Positions 18,071-27,426 are shown, counted from the stretch's first letter. The stretch: DNA of 64,000 nt from Mesorhizobium sp. (GCA_004017535.1 SAJS01000003.1:62001-126000); one strand, 5' to 3'. The notes: generated by a model not told the origin, from the letters alone. Numbers and translations are program-made.

Positions 18071-18580
18071 CTAGTCCTCGTCATCCTCCTCGAACTCGCA
18101 CGCCGCGACATAGATCGCGGCGAGCTTCTCGATACCGGCCTGATCCTCCTTGTCGAAGCGGCCCGGCAGCGGGCTGTCGAGGTCGAGCACGCCGAACGCG
18201 CCGTCGGCGTCGCGCAACAGCACCACCAGCTCGGAGCGCGAATCGGCATCGCAGGCGATGTGGCCGGGAAATTCGTTCACGTCCTTGACCAGCATCGACA
18301 TGTCGAGCTCGATCGCGGTGCCGCAGACGCCCTTGCCGACGGCGATGCGCACGCAAGCGGGCTTGCCTTGGAAGGGCCCGAGCACCAGCTCGCCCTCGGA
18401 GGCGAGGAAATAGAAGCCGGCCCAATTGAGGTCGGGCACCATCTGGTAGATCAGCGCCGCCGTGTTGGCGGCGTTGGCGACGGAATCGCCCTCGCCTTCC
18501 AGCAACGCTTTCAATTGCGTGGCCAACTCCTTGTAGAAGGCCGGCTTGTCCTTGGTGTCGATGACGGTTGCCGCGAACAT
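18071..18580 (-). CDS. msrC: GAF-domain free methionine-(R)-sulfoxide reductase
   Basis: Reduces free Met-R-sulfoxide with thioredoxin, an oxidative-stress repair step. The 169-residue single GAF domain has the fRMsr hallmarks NWAGFYFL, LGPFQGKPACVRI, GKGVCGTA and HIACDADSRSELV, including the three cysteines used in catalysis. The acidic tail CEFEEDDED is unusual but common in related rhizobia. It is divergent from the Nudix gene. Confidence 0.92.
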   Translation of the reverse strand: MFAATVIDTKDKPAFYKELATQLKALLEGEGDSVANAANTAALIYQMVPDLNWAGFYFLASEGELVLGPFQGKPACVRIAVGKGVCGTAIELDMSMLVKDVNEFPGHIACDADSRSELVVLLRDADGAFGVLDLDSPLPGRFDKEDQAGIEKLAAIYVAACEFEEDDED

Positions 18581-18693
18581 TCGTATTGTCTCTCCGTTGC
18601 AAGCCGGCCGCGTGGCCAGCTACAGTTCACCTCTCTGCCACCAAAACCGCCGCCGGGAAACAGCCTGTCGTGACCTCCAGCCATTCCAGAACA

Positions 18694-19098
18694 GTGACGG
18701 CCAGGACGATCCGCATCGCCGCTGCCGTGATCCGTGACGATGGCGGCAGGCTGCTGCTGGTGCGCAAGCGCGGCACAAAAGCCTTCATGCAGGCCGGCGG
18801 CAAGATCGAGCCGGGTGAGTTGCCGGCCGCAGCCCTGGCGCGCGAATTGCGCGAGGAGCTGGGCATCGTCGTCGATCCGGGCGCTGCCTCACATCTCGGT
18901 TTGTTTTCGGCGCCCGCCGCCAACGAGCCGGACGCCCGTGTCGAGGCCGAGCTTTTCGAGCTTTCCATCACACACGAGCCGATCCCGGCGGCGGAGATTG
19001 AGGAGATGATCTGGCTTAACCCGGCACTGGCGAGCGGCATGGACCTGGCGCCGCTGACCGCCGATATCGTCCTGCCGCGTTACGGCCGCCAGCCATGA
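18694..19098 (+). CDS. Nudix hydrolase
   Basis: A 134-residue (d)NTP or nucleoside-diphosphate-linked pyrophosphatase. The Nudix box GGKIEPGELPAAALARELRE then ELGI is intact at about residues 36-58. The start is GTG (18694, alternative GTG at 18670); no ATG fits. It overlaps the GlxA-type regulator by four bases (ATGA), so they are co-translated. The substrate is unknown; MutT-like sanitising is possible. Confidence 0.87.
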   Translation: MTARTIRIAAAVIRDDGGRLLLVRKRGTKAFMQAGGKIEPGELPAAALARELREELGIVVDPGAASHLGLFSAPAANEPDARVEAELFELSITHEPIPAAEIEEMIWLNPALASGMDLAPLTADIVLPRYGRQP

Positions 19099-20072
19099 GT
19101 TTGCGGAGCCAGACAAAGCAGGCGGCGAACGACGCGCCCCTCACCTTCGCGGTGCTGGTCTTTCCTGGCTTTCCGATGATGGCGTTTTCGTCCGTTATCG
19201 AGCCGCTGCGCGCCGTCAACATTCTTGCCAAGCGCGACTGCTACCGCTGGGTCATCGTCGGCGCCGATCCGGGCACGGTCGAAGCCTCCAACGGCGTCGT
19301 CATCCAGCCCGGCTTTTGCGCGACGGACGCGCCGAAGGTCGACCGCATCGTGGTGTGCTCCGGCGGCGATGCCGACCACGTCGTGGCCGACGAGGCGATG
19401 AATTGGATCCGCAAGAGCCTACGTGGCGGCGCGCATATCGGCGCTGTCGCGGACGCCGCCTTCTTCCTCGCCCGCGCCGGCCTGCTCGACGGCCATGCCT
19501 GCACCTTGCACTGGACCAGCCAGCCCGCCTTCACCGAGGCTTTCCCGGATATCGAGCTTCGGCGCGATCTTTTCGTCATCGACCGCAAGCGTTTCACCTC
19601 GGCCGGCGGCGTCGGCAGCCTCGACATGATGCTCGAGATCATCACGCGCGACTGTGGCGCCGAGCTCGCGGCGGGTGTCGCCGAATGGTTCGTGCACAGT
19701 CCACTGCGCTCCAGCGTCGACCGCAAGCTGATGCCGCTCAGGCTGCGCACCGGGGTGCAGAACGAGCTGGTTCTATCGGCCATCGCCATCATGGAGGATG
19801 CGGTCGAGGAGCGACTTGGGATGGCCGAGCTGGCGGAGCGGCTCGGCGTGTCGCCCGACAAGCTCGAGCGCAATTTCCGCGCCGAGCTGGATATCTCGCC
19901 CAACGGCTACTACCGGCGGCTCAGGCTGAAGCGGGCGGCCGACCTCTTGGCGCATTCGACGCTGATGGTGCGCGATGTCGCGCTGGCCTGCGGGTTTGCG
20001 TCGATGTCCAGTTTTGCCCGGGCGTTTCGCGAGGAGCATGGGCACGCGCCGAAGGCAATCCGAAGGCAGTAG
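19095..20072 (+). CDS. GlxA-type transcriptional regulator (DJ-1/PfpI + AraC HTH)
   Basis: A 325-residue regulator. Residues about 15-195 form a DJ-1/PfpI-like sensor ([25 protein letters not shown]), and residues about 225-320 the double AraC helix-turn-helix ending in [21 protein letters not shown]. Relatives control use of quaternary amines (GbdR, CdhR), which makes it the likely controller of the downstream hydrolase cluster. It is coupled to the Nudix gene, which looks incidental. The 319 nt after it hold a palindromic repeat and no gene. Confidence 0.9.
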   Translation: MSLRSQTKQAANDAPLTFAVLVFPGFPMMAFSSVIEPLRAVNILAKRDCYRWVIVGADPGTVEASNGVVIQPGFCATDAPKVDRIVVCSGGDADHVVADEAMNWIRKSLRGGAHIGAVADAAFFLARAGLLDGHACTLHWTSQPAFTEAFPDIELRRDLFVIDRKRFTSAGGVGSLDMMLEIITRDCGAELAAGVAEWFVHSPLRSSVDRKLMPLRLRTGVQNELVLSAIAIMEDAVEERLGMAELAERLGVSPDKLERNFRAELDISPNGYYRRLRLKRAADLLAHSTLMVRDVALACGFASMSSFARAFREEHGHAPKAIRRQ

Positions 20073-20093
20073 GGTGCAGTGCGCGCTGGCGCG

Positions 20094-20291
20094 ATGAGAC
20101 GCTGGCGGGACAGCGCCCCCTCTGGCCTGCCGGCCATCTCCCCCACTTGGGGTCCACTTGGGGGGGAGATTGGCAGCCTCGGCGCCGCGCCCTTGTTGCA
20201 ACGTCGGCAATTGACGAAGCCCTGCGCGACATCTGATCTCCCCCCTCGTGGGGGAGATGTCCGGCAGGACAGAGGGGGGCGCGAAGGATCG
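20094..20291. repeat. Intergenic palindromic repeat, type B copy 1
   Basis: Two arms face each other: 20094-20171 (GAGACGCTGGCGGGACAGCG, then C-rich, CTGGCCTGCCGGCCATCTCC) and 20230-20291 (ATCTCCCCCCTCGTGGGGG, then AGATGTCCGGCAGGACAGAG and GGGGGGCGCGAAGGATCGC). The inner cores are inverted repeats of each other. Arm 1 has a local duplication of CCACTTGGGG. A second copy with the arm order swapped lies at 23365-23542. This resembles REP/RIME-like mosaic elements of rhizobia. Confidence 0.8.
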
Positions 20292-20391
20292 CTACACTGC
20301 CCATGCCTGCGGCATCCGGCACAACAAGCGCGGAATGCCGCACAAGCTCAAAACCCTGGCCGGCTATGGTCTCCGCAACAGGAGACCTCTG

Positions 20392-21690
20392 ATGAGCATC
20401 GTCGTATTCGATCCCGACAGCACCGAGGATGTGGACTTCAAGGACCGCATGCGCCATCCGGTGGCGGCGGATCCCGCCGGCGGTATGTGGCTGTCCGATA
20501 CCGAGCCATCCTTCATCGATGCGGACGCGCTGCGTAAGGGACGCCTTACCAAGCTACGCGCATGGATGCGCGAGGCGGGTTACGGCGGCGTCGTGCTGTT
20601 CGATCCCTATAACCAGCGCTACGCCACCGGCTCGCGCAACATGTTCGGCTATTTCCTGCGCAACTCGACCCGCTACTTCTTCATCCCCACCGAAGGGCCG
20701 ATCGTGCTCTTCGAATATCCGCAGAGCTACCATGTCTCGATGGTGCTCGACACGATCGACGAGGCGCGGCCGTCCAAGCTGGTCTGGTCATCCGTCTCCG
20801 GCCGCGACGACGAAACCGCCGGCCCTTTCGCCGACGAGATCACCGAGCTTCTGAAAAAGCATGGCGGCGGCTCGATGAAGCTGGGGCTCGACCGCTGCAG
20901 CCATCTGCAGGCGCTGGCGCTCGAAAGGCGCGGCTGCGAGGTGAAGGACTGCCAGGGCGAGATTTTGGCCGTGCGCGCGGTGAAGACGCCAGAGGAAGTG
21001 AAGTGCCTGCAAGCATCGATGGCCGGCGCCGAAGCCGCGGTGGCGGCGGTGCGCGAGGCGATCAAGCCGGGCGTTTCCGAAAACGAGCTGTTCGCCATCA
21101 TGTATCACGAGGTGATCCGTCAGGGCGGCGAGTTCATCGAGACCCGGCTGCTGACATCCGGACAGCGCACCAATCCGTGGTTCAATGAGGCGAGCGGGCG
21201 CAAGATCAGGCCGGGCGAGCTGGTCGCGCTCGATACCGACACGATCGGCTGCTACGGCTATTATTCCGACTTCTCGCGCACTTTCCGCTGCGGCCCCGGC
21301 AAGCCCACCCCGTATCAGAAATCGCTCTACCGCATGGCGCACGACCAGGTGCAGCACAATATCGGCATCGTGAAGCCCGGCATGGCTTTCCGCGAGATCG
21401 CCGAGAAGGCCTGGAAAATCCCCGACCGCTTCGTCGACCAGCGCTACACATCGGTTATGCACGGCGTCGGCATGCATGGCGAGACGCCCTTCATCGCACA
21501 CGCGATGGACTATGAGACCTACGGCCGTGACGGCATCATGGTGCCGGGGATGGTGGTCAGCGTGGAAAGCTATATCGGCGAGAAAGGCGGCCGGGAAGGC
21601 GTCAAGCTCGAGGACGAGATTCTCATCACCGAGACCGGGACGGAGCTGCTCTCGCGGTTTCCTTATGAAGACGAATTTCTTGACAAGTAG
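20392..21690 (+). CDS. DddP-like M24 family enzyme
   Basis: A 432-residue pita-bread-fold protein related to DMSP lyase DddP rather than to ordinary aminopeptidases. Shared segments are YGGVVLFDPYNQRYATGS and GGEFIETRLLTSGQRTNPWF. Metal ligands are present: D281, D293, H357, E392 and E407; D283 is also kept. These align without gaps to DddP D295, D307, H371, E406, E421 and D297. The residue equal to DddP D377, reported there as catalytic base, is G363. The ATG has AGGAG seven bases upstream. It leads three enzyme genes with short gaps. Substrate unknown; creatinase-like or C-N/C-S cleaving chemistry is possible. Confidence 0.82.
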   Translation: MSIVVFDPDSTEDVDFKDRMRHPVAADPAGGMWLSDTEPSFIDADALRKGRLTKLRAWMREAGYGGVVLFDPYNQRYATGSRNMFGYFLRNSTRYFFIPTEGPIVLFEYPQSYHVSMVLDTIDEARPSKLVWSSVSGRDDETAGPFADEITELLKKHGGGSMKLGLDRCSHLQALALERRGCEVKDCQGEILAVRAVKTPEEVKCLQASMAGAEAAVAAVREAIKPGVSENELFAIMYHEVIRQGGEFIETRLLTSGQRTNPWFNEASGRKIRPGELVALDTDTIGCYGYYSDFSRTFRCGPGKPTPYQKSLYRMAHDQVQHNIGIVKPGMAFREIAEKAWKIPDRFVDQRYTSVMHGVGMHGETPFIAHAMDYETYGRDGIMVPGMVVSVESYIGEKGGREGVKLEDEILITETGTELLSRFPYEDEFLDK

Positions 21691-21717
21691 CGCCCACGTA
21701 CCGACAGCACATTGCGC

Positions 21718-22395
21718 ATGAAAACGCCCATTTCCATCCGACGCGGCACGGTGGCCGCGGTGTTCATCGATCTCCAGGAGGAGCATCGCAAGGACAAGCG
21801 CTATCTGGTCGAGGGGTTTGCCGACATCCTCGCCAATGTGCAGCGCCTGCAGGAGGCGGCGCGCCGCAATTTCGTGCCGCTTTACCATTGGGCCTATATC
21901 GTCGACCTCGCCGAGGCGCGGCCGTTCCACCCTGTGGACGAAAGCGGCAAGTCGGCCTTCTCCGACAAGGACGATCCGCTGACGGCGATCTGCCATGAAG
22001 TGGCGCCGCAAAACGGCGAGGCCATGCTGGTCAAGCAGCAAGCCAGCGCCTTCGGCAAGAACGATTTCGGCGACAAGCTCAAGGCATCCGGCATCGAGTG
22101 GCTGGTGATTGCCGGCGTCTGGACCGAGGCCTGCATCGACGCCACGGTGAAGGACGCGGTGGCCCGCGGCTTCCGCGTGCTGCTGGTCAAGGATGCATGC
22201 GGCAGCGCAAGTGCGGCCATGCACCAGACCGGCATCCTCAACCTCGCCAACCGCCTCTATGGCGGCGCCGTCACCAACACGCTCGACGCGTGCCGGCTGA
22301 TGGCCGGCGACACGGTCAATGTCTGGCAGGTCGAGGGCTCGGTACCGCTGCGCTTCACCTTCGAGAACGCGGCGCAGCTCTACGCCGAGCTTTGA
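21718..22395 (+). CDS. Isochorismatase-fold cysteine hydrolase
   Basis: A 225-residue enzyme of the cysteine hydrolase superfamily that includes N-carbamoylsarcosine amidase and nicotinamidase. The triad is visible: Asp in AAVFIDLQEEH (D18), Lys in EAMLVKQQASAF and Cys in GVWTEACIDATVKDA. The typical cis-peptide segment VIAGVWTEACID is intact. The ATG at 21718 is preferred over TTG at 21712. It lies 27 nt after the DddP-like gene and 5 nt before the alpha/beta hydrolase, so it acts in the same pathway. Amide or carbamoyl substrate likely. Confidence 0.85.
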   Translation: MKTPISIRRGTVAAVFIDLQEEHRKDKRYLVEGFADILANVQRLQEAARRNFVPLYHWAYIVDLAEARPFHPVDESGKSAFSDKDDPLTAICHEVAPQNGEAMLVKQQASAFGKNDFGDKLKASGIEWLVIAGVWTEACIDATVKDAVARGFRVLLVKDACGSASAAMHQTGILNLANRLYGGAVTNTLDACRLMAGDTVNVWQVEGSVPLRFTFENAAQLYAEL

Positions 22396-22400
22396 CGTCG

Positions 22401-23441
22401 ATGGCCAGCAACCCGAGCAATCCGGCAGGCCGCGGCAAATATGCCAACCGGCTCGATCCGGAGCTCTGGGACTATATCGACAAGGTCAACAGCTGGTACC
22501 CGCCGGAGATCGCTGCAGCACCGATCGCCGACCAGCGTGCGGTCTACAACCGGATGTGCATCGCGTTTCACCAAGGACACCCTGAAGGTGTGACCACCAG
22601 TGACGGCATCGTCGCTACGGCGGCGCATGCGATCCCGGTCCGCCGCTATCGCATGGAGGGTAAGCCGGCGGCGATCGTCGTCTATTATCACGGCGGCGGT
22701 TTTGTCCTGGGCGATCTCGCCAGCCATGACGACATCTGCGCCGAAATCTGCGCCGGCACGGGATTCGAGGTGGTCTCGGCCGACTACCGGCTGGCGCCGG
22801 AATATCTGCATCCGGCTTCCTTCGACGACGCGCTGGCCGTGTTCGACTGGGTCGCCGCGACCAGCGCGCTGCCGATCGTGCTGTGCGGTGAAAGCGCCGG
22901 CGGCAATCTCGCCGCTGCGGTGGCGCAGGCGACGCGGCGTCATGCGCGGCACGCGATCGGGCAGGTGCTGATCTATCCTGGCCTTGGCGGCGACGAGACC
23001 GGGCGGTCATACATCGAACATGCCGAAGCGCCGCTGCTGACGCTCGCCGACATCGAGTTCTACCGGCGCGTCCGATCCGCGCCTGGTCAGTCGCTCGACG
23101 ACCCGACCTTCTCGCCGCTCAGGGACCGCGACTTCTCCGGCCTGCCGCCGACTGTGATCGTCACCGCCGAGTGCGACCCGCTGTCGTCGGACGGCGAGAC
23201 CTATCGCGACCGGATTGTTGCCGCCGGCGGACAAGCGTGGTGGCGCGAGGAGAAGCGGCTGGTGCACAGCTTTCTGCGGGCGCGTTCCGCGGTGCCAAAG
23301 GCTGCGGAGGCGTTTGCGCGGATCATCGAAGACATCGCAAGGCTGGGCGCAGACGGTCGAACGCTAATCTCCCCCCAAGTGGGGGAGATGGCCGGCAGGC
23401 CAGAGGGGGGCGCGAAGGATCGCGGCCTCTCAGTGCCGTAG
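22401..23441 (+). CDS. Alpha/beta hydrolase, HSL type, with repeat-derived C-terminus
   Basis: A 346-residue esterase/lipase-like enzyme. The oxyanion motif is [11 protein letters not shown], the nucleophile serine is in [14 protein letters not shown], the acid in [11 protein letters not shown] and the histidine in RLVHSFLRA. The first ATG after the preceding stop is used. The family fold ends near [13 protein letters not shown]. The last 24 residues ([20 protein letters not shown] and on) are encoded by the type B repeat that begins at 23365, so the natural stop was replaced by repeat sequence. It is third in the putative catabolic operon. Confidence 0.87.
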   Translation: MASNPSNPAGRGKYANRLDPELWDYIDKVNSWYPPEIAAAPIADQRAVYNRMCIAFHQGHPEGVTTSDGIVATAAHAIPVRRYRMEGKPAAIVVYYHGGGFVLGDLASHDDICAEICAGTGFEVVSADYRLAPEYLHPASFDDALAVFDWVAATSALPIVLCGESAGGNLAAAVAQATRRHARHAIGQVLIYPGLGGDETGRSYIEHAEAPLLTLADIEFYRRVRSAPGQSLDDPTFSPLRDRDFSGLPPTVIVTAECDPLSSDGETYRDRIVAAGGQAWWREEKRLVHSFLRARSAVPKAAEAFARIIEDIARLGADGRTLISPQVGEMAGRPEGGAKDRGLSVP

Positions 23442-23542
23442 CGTCCAAGATTGCCTCAAAAAGTCATCGCAACCAGCTGAGACGCTGGCGGAACAGCGCC
23501 CCCCTCTGCCCTGCCGGGCATTTCCCCACAAGGGGATAGATT
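23365..23542. repeat. Intergenic palindromic repeat, type B copy 2
   Basis: Contains the same two arms as 20094-20291 in swapped order: 23365-23423 matches arm 2 (ends GGGGCGCGAAGGATCGC) and 23477-23542 matches arm 1 (GAGACGCTGGCGGAACAGCG onward). The first arm overlaps the 3' end of the alpha/beta hydrolase gene. The 262-nt gap to the next gene is otherwise empty. Confidence 0.8.
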
Positions 23543-23703
23543 GGCTGTATCCCCTGCGGAACAGCGCACAAGAACTGCGGAAAAGCAAACACTTCGCCGC
23601 GGAAAGCGGACCTATCATTCCTCAGCAAGCAACGGCGCCTCGGCGGTTGCATCCGCCCCCGAGCATGGCGATCCCCGGGCGCCCAACAACAGAGGGAACG
23701 ACA

Positions 23704-25344
23704 ATGAAATTCATGCTGACCGACAGGAAACTGCACCCGCGCGCCAAGCCGATCGCCGACGATTTCAGGAAGGGCGCGATCAGCCGGCGCGAATATCTGG
23801 CGCTGATGGCCGGCTTCGGCGTCAGCGCCGCCGGCGCGATGGCGCTGGGCGGGATTGTCCTCTCGCCTGCCCGCGCCGCCGAGCCGAAAAAGGGCGGCGT
23901 TTTGCGCGTCGCCATGAACGTCAAAGGGTTCAAGGATCCGCGCACCTTCGACGGCGTCGAGATGTCGAATGTCGCGCGCCAGTGCAACGAATATCTGGTG
24001 CGCTGGAACACCGATTTTTCTTTCGAACCCTGGCTCTTGGAAAGCTGGGAGACCAGCGACGATGCCAGGACGATCACGCTTCACGTGCGCAAGGGCATCA
24101 CCTGGTCGAATGGCGACACTTTCAACGCCGACGACGTGATCCACAATCTCGACCGCTGGTGCGACGCGTCCGTCGCCGGCAACTCGGTCGCGGCGCGCAT
24201 GGGCGCGCTGGTCAATGCCGACACCAAGAAGCCGGTCGATGGCGGCATACAGAAGGTCGACGACTACACGGTCAAACTCAACCTGCCCAAGCCCGACATT
24301 TCGCTGATCGCCGGCATGGCCGATTATCCGGCGCTGATCATGCACCGCTCCTATGAAGGCGACGCCGATCCCAAGAAGGCGCTGGCCATCACCACCGGCC
24401 CATGCGAGCTGGTGAGCTGGGATGCCGAGACCGGCGCCGAGGTGAAGCGCAAGGACAAGCCCTGGTGGAAGGGCGAGTTCCATCTCGACGGCATCAAATG
24501 GGTCGACTACGGCTCCGACCCCAACGCCACGCTGTCGGCCTTCGAATCCGGCGAGATCGACACCGACCACGAAACCGCGTCGGACGCCGTGTCGCAGACC
24601 GACAAGATGGGCCTGCAGAACTCCGAGATCGCCACCGGCTCGACCATCGTCGCGCGCTTCAATGTCTCCAACGCGCCCTATGACGACGTCAAGGTGCGCC
24701 GCGCCGCCCAGCTTGCCGTCGACAATGCGGCCGTGCTGAAGCTCGGCCTCGACGGGCGTGGAAAACCCGCCGACAACCACCATGTCGGCCCGATGCATCC
24801 GGAATTCGCCGATATCGGCCCGGCCAAACGCGATGTCGAACAGGCTAAGAAGCTGATCGCCGAAGCCGGCAAGGCCGACCATGAATATGAGCTGATCTCG
24901 GTCGACATCGAATGGCAAAAAAGCACCGCGGACGCGATCGCGGCGCAGATCCGCGAGGCGGGCCTCAAGATCAAGCGGACCGTGCTGCCGGCCGCGACCT
25001 TCTGGAACGACTGGAGCAAGTTCCCCTATTCCTGCACTGAATGGCTCGGCCGCCCGCTCGGCGTCCAGGTGCTGGCCTTGGCCTACAAATCGGGCGCGGC
25101 CTGGAACGAAAGCGCCTATTCGAACAAGGAGTTCGACGAGCTTCTCGACAAGGCGCTTGCGACGCCGGACGCCGCTACGCGCAAGGAGATCATGGCCAAG
25201 ATCGAGACCAATTTGCGCGACTCCGGCATCATCATCCAGCCCTACTGGCGCTCGGTCTACCGCACCTATCGCAAGGGCGTGCAGGGCTGCGAACAGCACC
25301 AGTCGCTCGAGCAGCATTTCGAGAAAGTCTGGCTGGAGTCCTGA
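23704..25344 (+). CDS. Tat-exported ABC solute-binding protein (peptide/opine type, SBP_bac_5)
   Basis: A 546-residue periplasmic binding protein for an oligopeptide-like or other organic ligand. It has a twin-arginine signal ([14 protein letters not shown], residues 27-40, preceded by a long n-region; cleavage near ARAAEP). The family signature follows in [19 protein letters not shown], with [18 protein letters not shown] later. GAGGGA precedes the ATG. No permease or ATPase gene follows, so it is an orphan that must share a distant transporter. Its position after the hydrolase cluster suggests it supplies that pathway's substrate. Confidence 0.88.
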   Translation: MKFMLTDRKLHPRAKPIADDFRKGAISRREYLALMAGFGVSAAGAMALGGIVLSPARAAEPKKGGVLRVAMNVKGFKDPRTFDGVEMSNVARQCNEYLVRWNTDFSFEPWLLESWETSDDARTITLHVRKGITWSNGDTFNADDVIHNLDRWCDASVAGNSVAARMGALVNADTKKPVDGGIQKVDDYTVKLNLPKPDISLIAGMADYPALIMHRSYEGDADPKKALAITTGPCELVSWDAETGAEVKRKDKPWWKGEFHLDGIKWVDYGSDPNATLSAFESGEIDTDHETASDAVSQTDKMGLQNSEIATGSTIVARFNVSNAPYDDVKVRRAAQLAVDNAAVLKLGLDGRGKPADNHHVGPMHPEFADIGPAKRDVEQAKKLIAEAGKADHEYELISVDIEWQKSTADAIAAQIREAGLKIKRTVLPAATFWNDWSKFPYSCTEWLGRPLGVQVLALAYKSGAAWNESAYSNKEFDELLDKALATPDAATRKEIMAKIETNLRDSGIIIQPYWRSVYRTYRKGVQGCEQHQSLEQHFEKVWLES

Positions 25345-25478
25345 TCCTCCCGCGGCCGAGCGGCCGGCGCGACCTTCCAGTCGCGTCGGCCGTTTGCCAT
25401 TTGCCAAGCGATTGCCTTTCAGCTCAGATTGCGCTCCGGCCGGCACTCGCCGGCGCGGAATGCGAGAAACAGCAAGGC

Positions 25479-25838
25479 ATGGGCCACTTCGACCTCGGCA
25501 TCTATCGCCGCCCCATCTCCACATCATCGGCCAAGACGCAGCGCTGGTTCGATATAGGGCTGAACTGGTGCTACGGCTTCAACCACGAGGAAGGAATAAA
25601 GTGCTTCGAGAAGGCGCTGGAGACCGACGCCGGCTGCGCGTTCGTGCATTGGGGTGTCGCCTATACAGCCGGTCCTTTCTACAATTTCAATTGGAAGGAG
25701 CACGGCAAGGCCGAGGCGGACCACTCTGTGGAACGTTGCTTCGCGCATGTGCAAATGGCGCTCGCCAATGCAGCGAGCGCGAGCCTTGTCGAGCGGCGCC
25801 GGACGAGCGCGCGGGCGGACTGTTGCTGTTGTCACTAG
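25479..25838 (+). pseudogene. 5' remnant of a TPR-repeat protein gene
   Basis: The first 105 residues read as a good TPR protein start (MGHFDLGIYRRPISTSSAKT, then WFDIGLNWCYGFNHEEGIKC and FEKALETDAGCAFVHWGVAY). After VER the frame degenerates into RRRTSARADCCCCH and stops. Relatives I know of with this N-terminus are several hundred residues long. The 3' part is absent: the next gene on the opposite strand begins its stop only 31 nt later. A deletion or frameshift remnant is the simplest reading. Confidence 0.6.
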
Positions 25839-25868
25839 GCGGCTGTCGCTCCTCGACGATGCCGGCCG

Positions 25869-26651
25869 CTACGAGAAAATCTCCGCCAGTTCGTCGATGC
25901 TTGCCCCTTCCTTCGCCTGGCGCAGCTCGACATAGCTCACTGCCGTGGCGATCGAGAGCACCATCGACACCACTGTCTGCACCAGCGCGGCTCCGATCTC
26001 GGCGATGATGCCGCCGAACAGCACGAGAACGAGCAAGATTCCCCACTGGATGATCATCGCGATAATGATAAGAATGAGGAACAGGCCGAACAGGGCCCAG
26101 CGGCTGCCCTTGGTCAAGGCGCGGCTGCGCGACATCGAGCCGAACACGCCCCGCCGTTCCTGGATCAGGACGGGCACCGACATCGACCAGCCAAGCCACA
26201 GAATGATGCCGGGCACGATCAGCAGCATCAGGCCGATGCCCGCGCCGAGAGCGACAAGAATGCCGATCGCCAGCGTCGGCAGCAGAAAGCGGATCGCAAT
26301 CTGGACGCAGTCGCCGAAGGACGGCCGCTTGCCGTTGAGGTCCTCGATGGTCGCCCGCACCAGCGCCGATTGCAGCAGAAGCGTGCATACAAATGAAATC
26401 AGACCGGCGATGATGGTGATGTAGGAATTGCGAAATGCCGCGCTCGGATCAGGCATGGCACCAGGATCCCTTTGCAGAATCGCGTCGATCTGAGGCTGGG
26501 TCGCCATCCGGATTACCAATGTCGGCAGGCCGGCGAACAGCGCCGCTAGGCCCACGCAAAGCCCAATGTTTCGCCCGATTACCCCGAATGTATTGCTGAA
26601 TACCCTGCCGATCTCGAACCTGCCGGGTTGTCCCAATGTCGCAGTGGTCAT
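25869..26651 (-). CDS. Multi-pass membrane protein of unknown function
   Basis: A 260-residue protein with a short soluble N-terminus (FEIGRVFSNTFGVIGRN) and about six hydrophobic helices; the central LLLIVPGIILWLGWSMSVPV resembles the membrane domain seen in YciC and in glycerophosphodiester phosphodiesterase membrane domains. No catalytic residues are visible. It is divergent from the MoxR operon with a 148-nt gap. The function is unknown. Confidence 0.72.
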   Translation of the reverse strand: MTTATLGQPGRFEIGRVFSNTFGVIGRNIGLCVGLAALFAGLPTLVIRMATQPQIDAILQRDPGAMPDPSAAFRNSYITIIAGLISFVCTLLLQSALVRATIEDLNGKRPSFGDCVQIAIRFLLPTLAIGILVALGAGIGLMLLIVPGIILWLGWSMSVPVLIQERRGVFGSMSRSRALTKGSRWALFGLFLILIIIAMIIQWGILLVLVLFGGIIAEIGAALVQTVVSMVLSIATAVSYVELRQAKEGASIDELAEIFS

Positions 26652-26799
26652 GATAATTTCCCCGAGTCATCGCCGCATCCGATCGGTGACTTCAAAGTAA
26701 ATTTGCCAAGATTGCGGGGCTGCGTCCAGTGCACTTGCAATTGTCATGGCGTATTGTCAGTGTCGGCCCTGAACCGCGGGTTGCAGGGGAAACGGGCGG

Positions 26800-27426
26800 G
26801 TGACAGCCGCAGGGACGGAAGACGCGGAACGGCTGGCACAGTTGCACAAGCAGCTGCTGACCGACGATTCGATCCAGTTCGGGCTGCCGACCTATGTGCG
26901 GCCCGAGCCTCCCGAATGGCTGAAGCCGTTGCTGGACGGCTTGGCCAAGCTCGGCCCCTATATGATCTATCTGTTCTGGGGCGCGGTGATCATCGGCGTC
27001 GCGATAATCGCCTTTCTGCTCCTCCTTGAAGCCAGAGGCGTCGCCTGGCGCATGCCCTGGCGGCGCAAGCGCCAGGAGACCGAGGAGAAGGAGGAATGGC
27101 GCCCGGACGTGGGTGTCGCCCAGGTGCTGCTCTCCGAGGCCGATGCGCTTGCCGCGCGCGGCGAGTTTGACGAGGCGGTGCATCTTCTGTTGCGCCGCAG
27201 CGTCGCCGACATCGCAACCCGCATACCGGACTTCCTGCGACCGTCGCTTACCGCGCGCGACATCGCGGCTGCCGGCTCGATCCCCAGCCGGCCCCGCGCC
27301 GCCTTCAGCGAGATCGCCCGCATTGTCGAGGCAGCCTTGTTTGCCCGGCGGCCCGTCGGCGCCGAAGGCTGGCGGCAGGCGCGCGGCGCCTATGAGCGTT
27401 TCGCCTTCCGGGACGCCTGGGCATGA
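26800..27426 (+). CDS. DUF4129 domain protein, first gene of MoxR operon
   Basis: A 208-residue membrane-anchored protein: a soluble N-terminus, one transmembrane helix near residues 50-78 (YMIYLFWGAVIIGVAIIAF), a basic/acidic linker, and a C-terminal DUF4129 region (RGEFDEAVHLLLRRSVADIA). The start is GTG at 26800; no ATG fits. It overlaps the next gene by four bases. Role inferred from context: membrane subunit of a MoxR-DUF58 system. Confidence 0.78.
   Translation: MTAAGTEDAERLAQLHKQLLTDDSIQFGLPTYVRPEPPEWLKPLLDGLAKLGPYMIYLFWGAVIIGVAIIAFLLLLEARGVAWRMPWRRKRQETEEKEEWRPDVGVAQVLLSEADALAARGEFDEAVHLLLRRSVADIATRIPDFLRPSLTARDIAAAGSIPSRPRAAFSEIARIVEAALFARRPVGAEGWRQARGAYERFAFRDAWA

Noticed and set aside
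20392-21690. Calling the M24 enzyme a DMSP lyase (DddP) or a creatinase
   Set aside because: The DddP catalytic Asp is Gly here. Creatinase does not use metal, but all five metal ligands are present, so neither name is safe.
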